NCBI GenBank assembly: GCA_050187415.1
Contig: JBFWXN010000002.1
Coordinates: 1 to 64,000 of the forward strand
Direction of reading: 5' to 3'
DNA from: Ga0077555 sp050187415
GTDB lineage: Bacteria; Pseudomonadota; Alphaproteobacteria; Rhizobiales; Hyphomicrobiaceae
Length of the DNA stretch: 64,000 bases
Made by a program: the position numbers and the translations under genes. The notes beneath the pieces were generated by a model, which did no database searches, was not told the origin of the DNA, and worked only from the letters and a program-made list of their open reading frames with translations. Below, in pieces: positions 14,333 to 22,178 of the stretch. Every line of letters begins with the position of its first letter. The first letter of the stretch is position 1.

Positions 14333-14358
14333 GGAACCATCGCCCGTGACCAGCTGTT
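14333..14358 (+). promoter_or_regulatory. EcfG-type promoter of paoABC, near match
   Basis: GGAAC (14333-14337), a 17-nt spacer and TGTT (14355-14358) fit GGAAC-N17-NGTT with a non-preferred T. The -10 element ends 43 bp before the paoA start at 14402. Confidence 0.4.
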
Positions 14359-14401
14359 CTTGTTGGAGTCGTGCCACGACCCCAAAAGGTAGGCCAGGGA
14401 C

Positions 14402-15055
14402 ATGCCGCACCCAACCGAATTTGAAATTTCTCGGCGCCGTTTGATGGTCGGCGCAGCCGCATCGGCGGCTATCGCGACGTCATCATCGGATGGGCTGGCT
14501 GAGGGACGTTCGGTTTCAGCATCCGGCGCACCCGAGCGGCGCGCTCTGGCGAAGGTATCCTTGAACGTCAATGGGGTTAGTCGAGATCTAGAGGTCGACA
14601 CGCGAACGACGCTGTTGGATGCCCTCCGAGAGCATTTGCGCCTTACGGGCACGAAGAAGGGATGCGATCAAGGACAGTGCGGTGCATGCACCGTCATCGT
14701 CGAGGGACGGCGGATCGCCTCCTGCCTCACGCTTGCGGTCATGCATGACGCCGATGCGATCACGACAATTGAAGGTCTTGGGACGCCGCAAAACCTGCAT
14801 CCAATGCAGCAAGCCTTCGTGAAGCATGACGGGTTCCAGTGCGGCTACTGCACCTCTGGCCAAATCTGCGCCGCGGTGGCGGTTTTGGAGGAGATCAAGG
14901 CGGGCATCCCGAGTCATGTCTCGGCCGATCTGACTGCGACGCCGGAAGTGACACCCTCCGAACTGCGCGAGCGCATGAGTGGGAACATCTGCCGCTGCGG
15001 CGCCTACTCCAACATCATCGATGCCGTCACGGAAGTTGCCGGGAGGCAGGCATGA
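14402..15055 (+). CDS. paoA: Periplasmic aldehyde oxidoreductase, [2Fe-2S] subunit PaoA
   Basis: This 217-residue protein has a twin-arginine signal (SRRRLMVGAAASAA, residues 10-23), so the folded complex should be exported by Tat. The plant-type [2Fe-2S] cluster ligands are Cys88, Cys93, Cys96 and Cys108 (GCDQGQCGACTV...SC). The second cluster ligands are in CGYCTSGQ and NICRCGAY. The length matches E. coli PaoA/YagT (about 229). It passes electrons from the molybdenum centre in PaoC to FAD in PaoB. It overlaps paoB by 4 nt. Confidence 0.9.
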   Translation: MPHPTEFEISRRRLMVGAAASAAIATSSSDGLAEGRSVSASGAPERRALAKVSLNVNGVSRDLEVDTRTTLLDALREHLRLTGTKKGCDQGQCGACTVIVEGRRIASCLTLAVMHDADAITTIEGLGTPQNLHPMQQAFVKHDGFQCGYCTSGQICAAVAVLEEIKAGIPSHVSADLTATPEVTPSELRERMSGNICRCGAYSNIIDAVTEVAGRQA

Positions 15056-16002
15056 AGGCTTTTACTTATGAACGCGCGCAGTCGATGGCACAGGCGGTGG
15101 CGTCGGCCGGAACAAAGCCTGGCGCCAAATTTGTCGCGGGCGGCACAAATCTACTGGATCTTATGAAGCTGCAAATCGAGACGCCGCAACACCTCATCGA
15201 CGTCAATCATCTCGGCCTTGACACAGTGGAGACCACGCCGGAGGGTGGCGTACGCATCGGGGCGCTTGTTCGCAATACCGACCTGGCCGCGCATGCTCGC
15301 GTGCGTCGCGACTACGCTGTGCTGGCGCGCGCTCTGCTCGCCGGCGCGTCCGGCCAGTTGCGCAACCGTGCAACAACCGCTGGCAATCTCCTGCAGCGAA
15401 CACGGTGTCCATATTTCTATGACACCAATCAGCCGTGCAATAAGCGTCGCCCCGGCAGCGGTTGTGGAGCCCTCGAAGGTGTCAGTCGAGCCCACGCTGT
15501 CATGGGCGTGAGCTCTGCCTGCATTGCGACGCATCCGAGCGACATGGCGGTGGCGATGCGTGTGCTGGATGCAACGGTGGAAACCGTGAAGCGTGACGGT
15601 TCTGCACGGAGCATTCCCATTGCGGAATTTCATCGCCTGCCTGGCGATACGCCTCACATCGAGACCGTGCTTGAGAGCGGCGAGTTGATCGTCGCCGTGA
15701 CACTGCCGCCGCCGCTCGGCGGAAAACACATTTACCGCAAGGTGCGCGACCGCGCGTCCTATGCCTTTGCGCTGGTGTCCGCGGGCGCCGTCATCCAATC
15801 GGACGGAACGGGTCGCGTCGCGCTCGGCGGCGTCGCCCACAAGCCGTGGCGCGTCGAAGCGGCTGAAGGTGCGATGCCGCGCGGCGCCAAGGCCGTATCG
15901 GCCAAGCTGCTGGAGGGCGCCCGCACCACCCCGCACAACGCATTCAAAGTCCGATTGGCCGAGCGGACGCTGGCCTCGATGCTGTCGGAAGCGAAAGGCT
16001 GA
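15052..16002 (+). CDS. paoB: Aldehyde oxidoreductase, FAD subunit PaoB
   Basis: This 316-residue FAD-binding subunit has the FAD motif AGGTNLLDLMKL (29-40) and the RNRATTAGNLLQRTRCPYF segment. Cys119, Cys129, Cys138 and Cys157 match the extra [4Fe-4S] cluster loop that distinguishes PaoB from ordinary xanthine-dehydrogenase FAD subunits. A CO-dehydrogenase flavoprotein C-terminal domain follows. ATG 15052 overlaps the paoA stop (ATGA); the longer open frame upstream is not coding. Confidence 0.9.
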   Translation: MKAFTYERAQSMAQAVASAGTKPGAKFVAGGTNLLDLMKLQIETPQHLIDVNHLGLDTVETTPEGGVRIGALVRNTDLAAHARVRRDYAVLARALLAGASGQLRNRATTAGNLLQRTRCPYFYDTNQPCNKRRPGSGCGALEGVSRAHAVMGVSSACIATHPSDMAVAMRVLDATVETVKRDGSARSIPIAEFHRLPGDTPHIETVLESGELIVAVTLPPPLGGKHIYRKVRDRASYAFALVSAGAVIQSDGTGRVALGGVAHKPWRVEAAEGAMPRGAKAVSAKLLEGARTTPHNAFKVRLAERTLASMLSEAKG

Positions 16003-16006
16003 CGCG

Positions 16007-18262
16007 ATGAAATTCGATGTTCCCGCCAGTGCCAATCCGATCGACGCGTTGAAGGTCATAGGACGGCCTGCAGAAAGACTTGAAGGCAAGCTCAAGACGA
16101 CCGGGACCGCGACCTATGCCCATGAATGGCACGATCTCGTCCCTGATGCCGCCTATGGCGAGATCGTCGGCGCTGCGATCGCGAAAGGGCGCGCTCGTGC
16201 CATCGATCTTAGCGCTGCCAGCGCAGCACCAGGTGTGATTGCCGTCGTCACAGCTGAGAATGCGGGCAAGCTCGGAAAGGGCAGCCGCAATACCGCCAAG
16301 CTTCTCGGCGGACCTGACATCGCGCACTATCACCAGGCCCTCGCGCTCGTGGTCGCGGAAACATTTGAACAGGCGCGCACCGCCGCGCTGCTGGTCAACA
16401 TCGACTACGAAACGGAGGAGGGTGCTTTTGATCTGGCTGCGTTGAAGGACGAAGCCAATAAGACCAAGATTCAGGATGCCCCCGGCGATTCGATCGTGGG
16501 TGACTTCATGGCCGCCTTTGCGGCAGCCCCCGTCAAGCTCGACCAGACCTACACGACCCCCGACCAGGGTCATGCGATGATGGAGCCGCATGCCTCGATC
16601 GCAGCCTGGAAGGGCGACCGGCTGACGCTCTGGACCTCCAACCAAATGATCGACTGGGCCGCGAGCGATCTCGCAATAACCCTGGGCATGCCAAAGGAAC
16701 GGGTTAGGGTGATCTCGCCTTATGTCGGCGGCGGCTTCGGCGGAAAGCTGTTCCTGCGGGCTGATGCCCTGCTGGCAGCGCTCGGCGCACGCGCTGCCGG
16801 ACGCCCGGTGAAAGTGGCATTGTCGCGGCATTTCATGTTCAACAATACCACGCACCGGCCCGCCACGCTCCAGCGCATGCGTATCGGCGCGACCCGGGAC
16901 GGCCGGATTACCGCGATCGGCCATGAGAGCTGGTCGGGGGATCTTCCCGGCGGTCGGCCGGAGGGCGCCGTTCAGCAGACCCGCATGCTCTACGCTGGCG
17001 CCAACCGGATGACGGCGACGCGGCTTGCGGTGCTCGATCTGCCGGAGGGCAATGCCATGCGCGCGCCCGGCGAGGCATCCGGCATGATGGCGCTTGAAAT
17101 CGCCATCGACGAGATGGCGGAGCGGCTGGAGCTCGATCCCGTGGAATTCCGCATCCTCAACGATACTGGGGTTGTGCCCGATAATCCCAACGGTCCAACG
17201 CCCGGACGGAGCGGCGTGCAGGACGCGCAAGCGACATCCAAGCTGCCTTTTTCACAGCGGCATCTGGTCGAGTGTCTGCGAACGGGCGCCGAGCGCTTTG
17301 GCTGGAGTAGACGCCCAGCTAAGCCTGGACAGAGGCGCGACGGCGGCTGGCTGGTCGGCATGGGTGTCGCAGCCGCATTCCGAAACAATCTTCTCGTGAA
17401 ATCAGCAGCACGGGTACGACTGGACCGCCGCGGCATGATCACGGTGGAAACCGATATGACCGACATCGGCACCGGCAGCTACACTATCATCGGCCAGACG
17501 GCTGCGGAGATGATGGGTGTGCCGCCGGAGCGCGTGATCGTGCGCCTCGGGGATTCTTCGTTTCCCGTATCTGCCGGATCGGGCGGGCAGTTCGGCGGCA
17601 ACTGCTCCACCTCCGGCGTCTATGCCGCCTGCATGAAGCTGCGCGACGCGGTCGCGCAGAAGCTTGGCATCAATTCTGCCGAAGCCATATTTGCAGACGG
17701 TACGGTCACATCCGGTAACCGCAGCGCCGCCCTCGCTGACGCCGTCCGTGGGGGTGAGATCGTCGCCGAGGATCTGATCGAGTTCGGCGACCTTGATGAG
17801 AACTACCAGCAATCGACGTTCGGCGCGCATTTTGTCGAGGTGGGTGTCGATGCGGCGACCGCGGAGACTCGCGTCAGGCGCATGCTTGCCGTCTGTGATT
17901 GCGGCCGCATTCTCAATCCCCGCACCGCGCGCAGTCAGGTGATTGGCGCAATGACGATGGGTGTCGGCGCGGCATTAATGGAGGAGCTCGTGGTTGATAC
18001 CCGGCGGGGGTTCTTCGTCAACCATGACCTCGCCGGATACGACGTGCCCTCGCATTCCGACATTCCTCACCAGGATGTCATTTTTCTCGATACCGTCGAT
18101 CCCATGTCGTCGCCCATGAAGGCAAAGGGTGTTGCGGAACTCGGCATTTGCGGTGTGGCTGCAGCGGTAGCGAATGCGATCTATGACGCCACGGGCGTGC
18201 GCGTCCGCGATTATCCGCTCAGGCTCGACAAATTCCTCGATCGCCTGCCGGATATTGGCTGA
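16007..18262 (+). CDS. paoC: Aldehyde oxidoreductase, molybdenum subunit PaoC
   Basis: This 751-residue catalytic subunit of the xanthine-oxidase family binds the molybdopterin cofactor. It has the N-terminal substrate domain (ALKVIGRPAERLEGKLKTTG) and the cofactor loops YVGGGFGGKL and GSGGQFGGN. The base-catalyst glutamate lies in KGVAELGICGVAAA near the C-terminus. It oxidises aldehydes to acids in the periplasm. The start at 16007 is 5 nt after paoB. No paoD-type cofactor-insertion gene follows within the window, so maturation must use a chaperone encoded elsewhere. Confidence 0.9.
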   Translation: MKFDVPASANPIDALKVIGRPAERLEGKLKTTGTATYAHEWHDLVPDAAYGEIVGAAIAKGRARAIDLSAASAAPGVIAVVTAENAGKLGKGSRNTAKLLGGPDIAHYHQALALVVAETFEQARTAALLVNIDYETEEGAFDLAALKDEANKTKIQDAPGDSIVGDFMAAFAAAPVKLDQTYTTPDQGHAMMEPHASIAAWKGDRLTLWTSNQMIDWAASDLAITLGMPKERVRVISPYVGGGFGGKLFLRADALLAALGARAAGRPVKVALSRHFMFNNTTHRPATLQRMRIGATRDGRITAIGHESWSGDLPGGRPEGAVQQTRMLYAGANRMTATRLAVLDLPEGNAMRAPGEASGMMALEIAIDEMAERLELDPVEFRILNDTGVVPDNPNGPTPGRSGVQDAQATSKLPFSQRHLVECLRTGAERFGWSRRPAKPGQRRDGGWLVGMGVAAAFRNNLLVKSAARVRLDRRGMITVETDMTDIGTGSYTIIGQTAAEMMGVPPERVIVRLGDSSFPVSAGSGGQFGGNCSTSGVYAACMKLRDAVAQKLGINSAEAIFADGTVTSGNRSAALADAVRGGEIVAEDLIEFGDLDENYQQSTFGAHFVEVGVDAATAETRVRRMLAVCDCGRILNPRTARSQVIGAMTMGVGAALMEELVVDTRRGFFVNHDLAGYDVPSHSDIPHQDVIFLDTVDPMSSPMKAKGVAELGICGVAAAVANAIYDATGVRVRDYPLRLDKFLDRLPDIG

Positions 18263-18314
18263 CCGCGTAAGCTGGCCGAGCGCTTTCCAAATGTCCCTAA
18301 AGCTTTAAAGAGGC

Positions 18315-18586
18315 AGGCAGGGCAAGAAGGCGGCGATCACCGACGTTGGCAGTGGCATCGGCCGCGCGTCGATCGCCGGCCATGCCACCTCCAGGAAGTG
18401 TCGCGTTACACCAAAGCCGCTGAGCGGCGAAAGCTGGCGCAGGCCGCGATGAAGCGGTTGTCGACGCCAAAGCCAACGCTGAATTCCCAAACTATCTCGA
18501 GAGGGTTGGGAATCCCGCCGAAAAACCTCAATGTTTCAAAGGGAGTCGATGCGGGTCGGTGGAGCCGAGGAGGATCCAACTCCTGA
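18315..18586 (+). pseudogene. Tyrosine recombinase (integrase) C-terminal remnant
   Basis: One frame encodes GKKAAITDVGSGIGRASIAG and then HAT. A shifted frame continues LQEVSRYTKAAERRKLAQAA followed by MKRL. Joined, they read as GHAT-LQEVSRYTKAA, the end of a phage-type integrase with the GH box and catalytic Tyr. One C seems lost near 18389-18391. The frame ends at TGA 18584, inside the adjacent tRNA-Ala remnant, as happens when an integrase gene borders its attachment site. The rest of the integrase is missing. I first considered a short-chain dehydrogenase because of VGSGIGRA, but the RYTKAA block decides for an integrase. Confidence 0.7.
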
Positions 18587-18628
18587 CCTCTGCAGTGCGA
18601 TTGCACGGCAAGCGCGGAGCTAAAACCA
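18558..18628 (-). pseudogene. Degenerate tRNA-Ala(CGC) 3' half, likely att remnant
   Basis: The minus strand contains TGCA-ATCGCAC-TGCAG (anticodon arm, loop ATCGCAC, anticodon CGC) and then GAGGTC. An intact T-stem AGGAG/CTCCT follows with loop TTGGATC (normally TTCGATC), and then CGGCTCCACC. The 5' half keeps only TAGCTC, its D-arm has collapsed, and the final CCA reads CCG. This looks like a tRNA-Ala copy split by an integrative element; its 3' end points at the integrase relic. Confidence 0.65.
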
Positions 18629-18703
18629 ATTGGTCCAATTATCGGTACATAAGAATGTTACACTCGAAATACATCAATTCTTTCAGTTGATTAGAATTAA
18701 TGA

Positions 18704-18789
18704 TGGTGCCCCAGGAGGGACTCGAACCCCCACACCCTTGCGGATATCAGATTTTGAGTCTGACGCGTCTACCGTTCCGCCACTGGGGC
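18704..18789 (-). tRNA. tRNA-Leu(CAA)
   Basis: On the minus strand the acceptor stem GCCCCAG pairs with CTGGGGC, followed by ACCA encoded in the DNA. The anticodon arm TCAGA-CTCAAAA-TCTGA gives anticodon CAA. The variable arm is long, as in leucine tRNAs, and the T-arm GGGGG-TTCGAGT-CCCTC is normal. The 86 nt include CCA. Sequence 18629-18703 downstream is AT-rich and empty. Confidence 0.95.
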
Positions 18790-18898
18790 TTGGTGCGCAC
18801 CTGAGCCGGGGCGCCCGAGGGCCGGGACCATGCACGACACTCCTCGCCTCGGTCAAGCACAGTTACCGATGTCTGGCCGCATGAGCTGGGCCCTGTGC

Positions 18899-19375
18899 TC
18901 AGCCGGCAATCTCTATCCGCGGCTCAACGAGGACCGGAAAGTTGACCGAGTTGGCGATGAAGCACTTGCCATGCGCCGCCTCATGCAGCGTCCTCGCCTG
19001 AACCGCATCGCCTCCGGCCGCGATTTCGACCGTGGGTCGCAGCGTCACGCGCTCGAACCAGCCGCCGCGCGCCGCGTCTTCGACCATGACGCCTTCTGGC
19101 GCATCGCGATACGCGATCACGATGATCCCCGCCTGCGAGGCGAGGTGCAGATACCAGAGCATGTGGCACGCCGAGAGCGATGCCACCAAAAGGTCTTCCG
19201 GATTGTGCCGTCCCGCGTCACCTCTGAACGCGGCATCGGACGAGCCGTGAATGTCCGGCCGCCCGGCAACCGACACGACATGATCCCGCGAATACGCCTT
19301 GTAACCGCTTGTGCCCGTGCCCGTGTTGCCGGTCCACGTGACGGTTGGCGTATAGCGGTGCTCCCGACCGGCCAT
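18899..19375 (-). CDS. OsmC family peroxiredoxin-like protein
   Basis: This 158-residue protein has the two redox cysteines of OsmC/Ohr proteins. Cys70 lies in PEDLLVASLSACHMLWYLHL and Cys138 in HGKCFIANSVNFPV. These proteins reduce organic hydroperoxides in the cytoplasm using thiol donors, as homodimers. ATG 19375 (MAGREHRY) gives the normal family N-terminus; the longer upstream frame is not coding. It is divergent from the DUF4170 gene across about 180 bp. It is monocistronic and follows tRNA-Leu. Confidence 0.85.
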   Translation of the reverse strand: MAGREHRYTPTVTWTGNTGTGTSGYKAYSRDHVVSVAGRPDIHGSSDAAFRGDAGRHNPEDLLVASLSACHMLWYLHLASQAGIIVIAYRDAPEGVMVEDAARGGWFERVTLRPTVEIAAGGDAVQARTLHEAAHGKCFIANSVNFPVLVEPRIEIAG

Positions 19376-19557
19376 GGCAGTGCCCTCGATGACATTGACG
19401 GTTCGGCCGCACTTTATAGCCAGTCGTCCGGGCCTGCTCAATAAACTCTCAGGACCTGAACGCGGCAGGAGCTTCCCGCCTTGCTGGGGGCGATCTAGAA
19501 GGGTTTCAACGACACCACACCCGCCACCGACGGCAGTGCAAATCGAGAGAGCCAAGA

Positions 19558-19815
19558 ATGAGCACGACACCCAACGCGCAACCGAAGCAACTCCTGCATC
19601 TCGTTTTCGGAGGCGAACTCGCCAAACTCGACCGCACCGAGTTCAAGGACCTCTCCAAGCTCGATTTCGTCGGCATGTATCCCAATTATGCCGAGGCCCG
19701 GAAGGCCTGGAAGGCGGCCGCGCAGAAGTCGGTCGACAATGCCGAGATGCGCTATTTCATCGTCCATCTGCATCGCCTGCTCGATCCCGAGACGGGCAAG
19801 CAGCTGGACGAGTGA
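19558..19815 (+). CDS. DUF4170 domain protein
   Basis: This 85-residue protein covers the DUF4170 family, which is nearly restricted to alphaproteobacteria. It has LLHLVFGGELAKLDRTEFKD, VGMYPNYAEARKAWKAAAQK and NAEMRYFIVHLHRLLDP. No catalytic motif is visible and the family's role is unknown. The gene is preceded by AGAG and sits alone between divergent osmC and the convergent acyl-CoA synthetase gene. A GC-rich hairpin follows at 19827-19850. Confidence 0.85.
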   Translation: MSTTPNAQPKQLLHLVFGGELAKLDRTEFKDLSKLDFVGMYPNYAEARKAWKAAAQKSVDNAEMRYFIVHLHRLLDPETGKQLDE

Positions 19816-19826
19816 GCGTCGGACGT

Positions 19827-19850
19827 TCCCGCCACCGCCTGGGGGCGGGA
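19827..19850. terminator. Hairpin between convergent genes
   Basis: TCCCGCC and GGCGGGA form a 7-bp GC stem with a 10-nt loop between the stops of the DUF4170 gene and the acyl-CoA synthetase gene. No T-run follows on either side, so it may act with Rho or serve both strands; terminator function is a guess. Confidence 0.35.
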
Positions 19851-19860
19851 GCTTCGACCG

Positions 19861-21966
19861 TTAGGTGAGCACGATCAGGGCATCGGCCGCGCGGCAGCCC
19901 CGGCCGACCGGCCCCACGAACACGGGATTGATGTCCATCTCCTTGAGCCGCGGCCCCAGCGCTGTGGCCATGCACGAAACGTCGACCAGCATCTTGGCCA
20001 GCCCTTCCTTGTCGGCGGCCGGTTGCCCACGATAGCCGTCGAACAGCTTGGCGCCACGAAGTTCGCCGATCATGTCGCGCGCAGTCTCGATATCGAACGG
20101 CGCGATGCGGAAGGTCACGTCTTTCAGAACTTCGGTAAGCACGCCACCGAGGCCGAACGTCACGCAGGGCCCGAAACTTTCATCGTTGACGACGCCGATC
20201 AGGGCTTCGAGGCCGGAAGCCATCTCGGACACGAGCACACCATCGATCTTGGCCCCCGGCTTGTAGGCGAGACCGTTGGAGATCACTGCGGCTGCGGCTT
20301 TCGCGAGATCGGCCGCCGACACGCCAAGCCTGACGCCGCCGGCCTCCGTCTTGTGCGCAATGTCCCGTGAGACGATCTTCACTGCGAATGGGCCTTCGAG
20401 CCCCTTGGTCGCCGCGGCCACGTCATCGTCGGCCGGCACCAACACTTCATTGGTGACACCGACGCCGAATGCTTTGAGCACAGCCTTGCTCTCGACCTCG
20501 GACAGCGTCACGGCTCCGGCAGGAAGTTGCAACCCTGGCGGCGCGGCGGCACTTGGCGCCTTCCGCCCGAGTAGGCGGCGCCGGTCCTCGGCAAATCGCG
20601 CAAGCGTAGCGGCCGCCTTTGCACCGCGTGCCGGCGTCGGCAGGAACGGAATGCCGTTGTCGACAAATACCTTCCATGCCGCTTCGGAGCGCGCCTTGCG
20701 GCCGGACCAAACGACCTGCACCGGCTTTTCCGTCTTGGCGGACGCGGCCGCAATCGCATTGGCACAGTTGAGCGCGCCCTGGCCCGGCAGGGAGGCAAGC
20801 AGCAAGGAGAGCTGATCGATGCCCGGGTCCGCCAGCACGATATCCAGCGTCTTCGTGAAGAGCTCGGGTTGATTGATGACCGCCGCGGTCGTATCAGCCG
20901 GATTGTCGGCGGCCCCGAAAGCCGGAATGATCTCGCGCAGCGCCTTGAACGTCGCCGGCGCGAATGGCGGCAGCGTCAGCCCCTCCTTCGCGGCCCGATC
21001 GGCAAACACGACGCCCGAGCCGCCCGAGATCGACAGCACGCCGATGGAGCGCCCGTTCGGCCAGCGTTTCTGGCTCGCCACCTTCGCGAAATCGACGATC
21101 TCCTCGACGTCCTGCGTCTCGATCAGGCCGGACTGGCGGAACGCGGCCTGGAAGAGATCGTAATTGCCCGTCAGGTTGGCCGTATGTGAGGCAGCAGCCT
21201 TCGTGCCGATCTCTGTCTGCGCGCCCTTCCAGATCAGCACCGGCTTCGCCATCTCGAGCGACTTGCGGCCGAGATCGAGCAGCTTGCGCCCCTCGGGCGT
21301 ACCCTCCATGTAGCCGAAAGCAACCTCGGTACCTGCGTCGTCCAGCATCGCGGACAGCAGCTCGGGCATCGTGATGTCGGTCTCGTTGCCGGTCGAGACG
21401 ACGTTGCGGAAACCGACACCCTGCGACTCCGCGAGATTGACCACCGCGTAACCGAAACCGCCCGATTGAAACGCGCACGAGACCACGCCCGGCGTCAGCG
21501 CCGTCTCTTCTGCGATCGAGCCGAACACGCACCACATTCGGCTCTCGGTCGAAAGCGCGCCCTGGCAGTTGGGACCAATCGCCCGCACCCCCGCCTCCCG
21601 ACAGGCTTTCGCCAGCTCGGCCTCGAGCGCTCGGCCTTCGTCACCGGACTCTCGGAAGCCCGCCGTCAGGATGATCGCAAACGGGATCTTCGCCGCGCCG
21701 CAGTCACGAACCGCCGCGGGTACGCCCGGGGCCGGAACCGCGATCACGGCAAGATCCACCGCCTCCCCGATCGCCGCTGCATTCGGGTGGCACGGGCGAC
21801 CGTGCAGCTCCTGATAGCGCGGATTGACCAGATGAACCGCCCCTTTATAGCCGGCATTGATCAGCGCCTGGATCGGCTGGCCCGAGATGCGCTTCAGATC
21901 CTGCGACGCACCGATGATGGCGATGGCACGGGGCGCGAACAGCCGCTCGAAAGACGCGGTAGGCAT
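19861..21966 (-). CDS. Acyl-CoA synthetase (NDP-forming), ATP-grasp type
   Basis: This 701-residue protein joins the ADP-forming acyl-CoA synthetase modules. It has an N-terminal CoA-binding Rossmann domain (FAPRAIAIIGASQDLKRISG) and two succinyl-CoA-ligase-like domains including GPNCQGALS and VLSISGGSGVVFADRAA. The catalytic His region is ASHTANLTG. A C-terminal ATP-grasp domain follows (GPFAVKIVSRDIAHKTEAGG, FGLGGVLTEVLKD). Such enzymes activate short-chain or aromatic acids to CoA thioesters with ATP. ATG 21966 is preceded by GAGGAA. A 3-hydroxyacyl-CoA dehydrogenase gene lies upstream on the same strand, 212 bp away, which points to an acyl-CoA catabolic pathway. The substrate is unknown. 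Confidence 0.85.
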   Translation of the reverse strand: MPTASFERLFAPRAIAIIGASQDLKRISGQPIQALINAGYKGAVHLVNPRYQELHGRPCHPNAAAIGEAVDLAVIAVPAPGVPAAVRDCGAAKIPFAIILTAGFRESGDEGRALEAELAKACREAGVRAIGPNCQGALSTESRMWCVFGSIAEETALTPGVVSCAFQSGGFGYAVVNLAESQGVGFRNVVSTGNETDITMPELLSAMLDDAGTEVAFGYMEGTPEGRKLLDLGRKSLEMAKPVLIWKGAQTEIGTKAAASHTANLTGNYDLFQAAFRQSGLIETQDVEEIVDFAKVASQKRWPNGRSIGVLSISGGSGVVFADRAAKEGLTLPPFAPATFKALREIIPAFGAADNPADTTAAVINQPELFTKTLDIVLADPGIDQLSLLLASLPGQGALNCANAIAAASAKTEKPVQVVWSGRKARSEAAWKVFVDNGIPFLPTPARGAKAAATLARFAEDRRRLLGRKAPSAAAPPGLQLPAGAVTLSEVESKAVLKAFGVGVTNEVLVPADDDVAAATKGLEGPFAVKIVSRDIAHKTEAGGVRLGVSAADLAKAAAAVISNGLAYKPGAKIDGVLVSEMASGLEALIGVVNDESFGPCVTFGLGGVLTEVLKDVTFRIAPFDIETARDMIGELRGAKLFDGYRGQPAADKEGLAKMLVDVSCMATALGPRLKEMDINPVFVGPVGRGCRAADALIVLT

Positions 21967-22178
21967 CGGAATGTTTCCTCGCGATGGTTTTTGACGTCTC
22001 GCTCTGTGGGGCCTTGCGGGTGGCCACACATAGGGCAGCATCTTTGTTCCGCGCTGGCAATGGCGACAAAGACGGATAAGTGCTCGAGCGTCGCCGGGCG
22101 CGCGAATGCGCATCCAGCGACGCGGTCGGCGCCGGCTCTCGACCGCCATCCGGAGAAGACAGAGCGCCCAAAACGCGA

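Noticed and set aside
15944..17230. Minus-strand open frame within paoC
   Set aside because: It is antisense to a clear molybdenum hydroxylase subunit and has no family features.
18330..18450. Short-chain dehydrogenase fragment suggested by the VGSGIGRA motif
   Set aside because: The following RYTKAAERRKLAQAAMKRL in the shifted frame and the GHAT box fit a tyrosine integrase end, and the position next to a split tRNA agrees with that.
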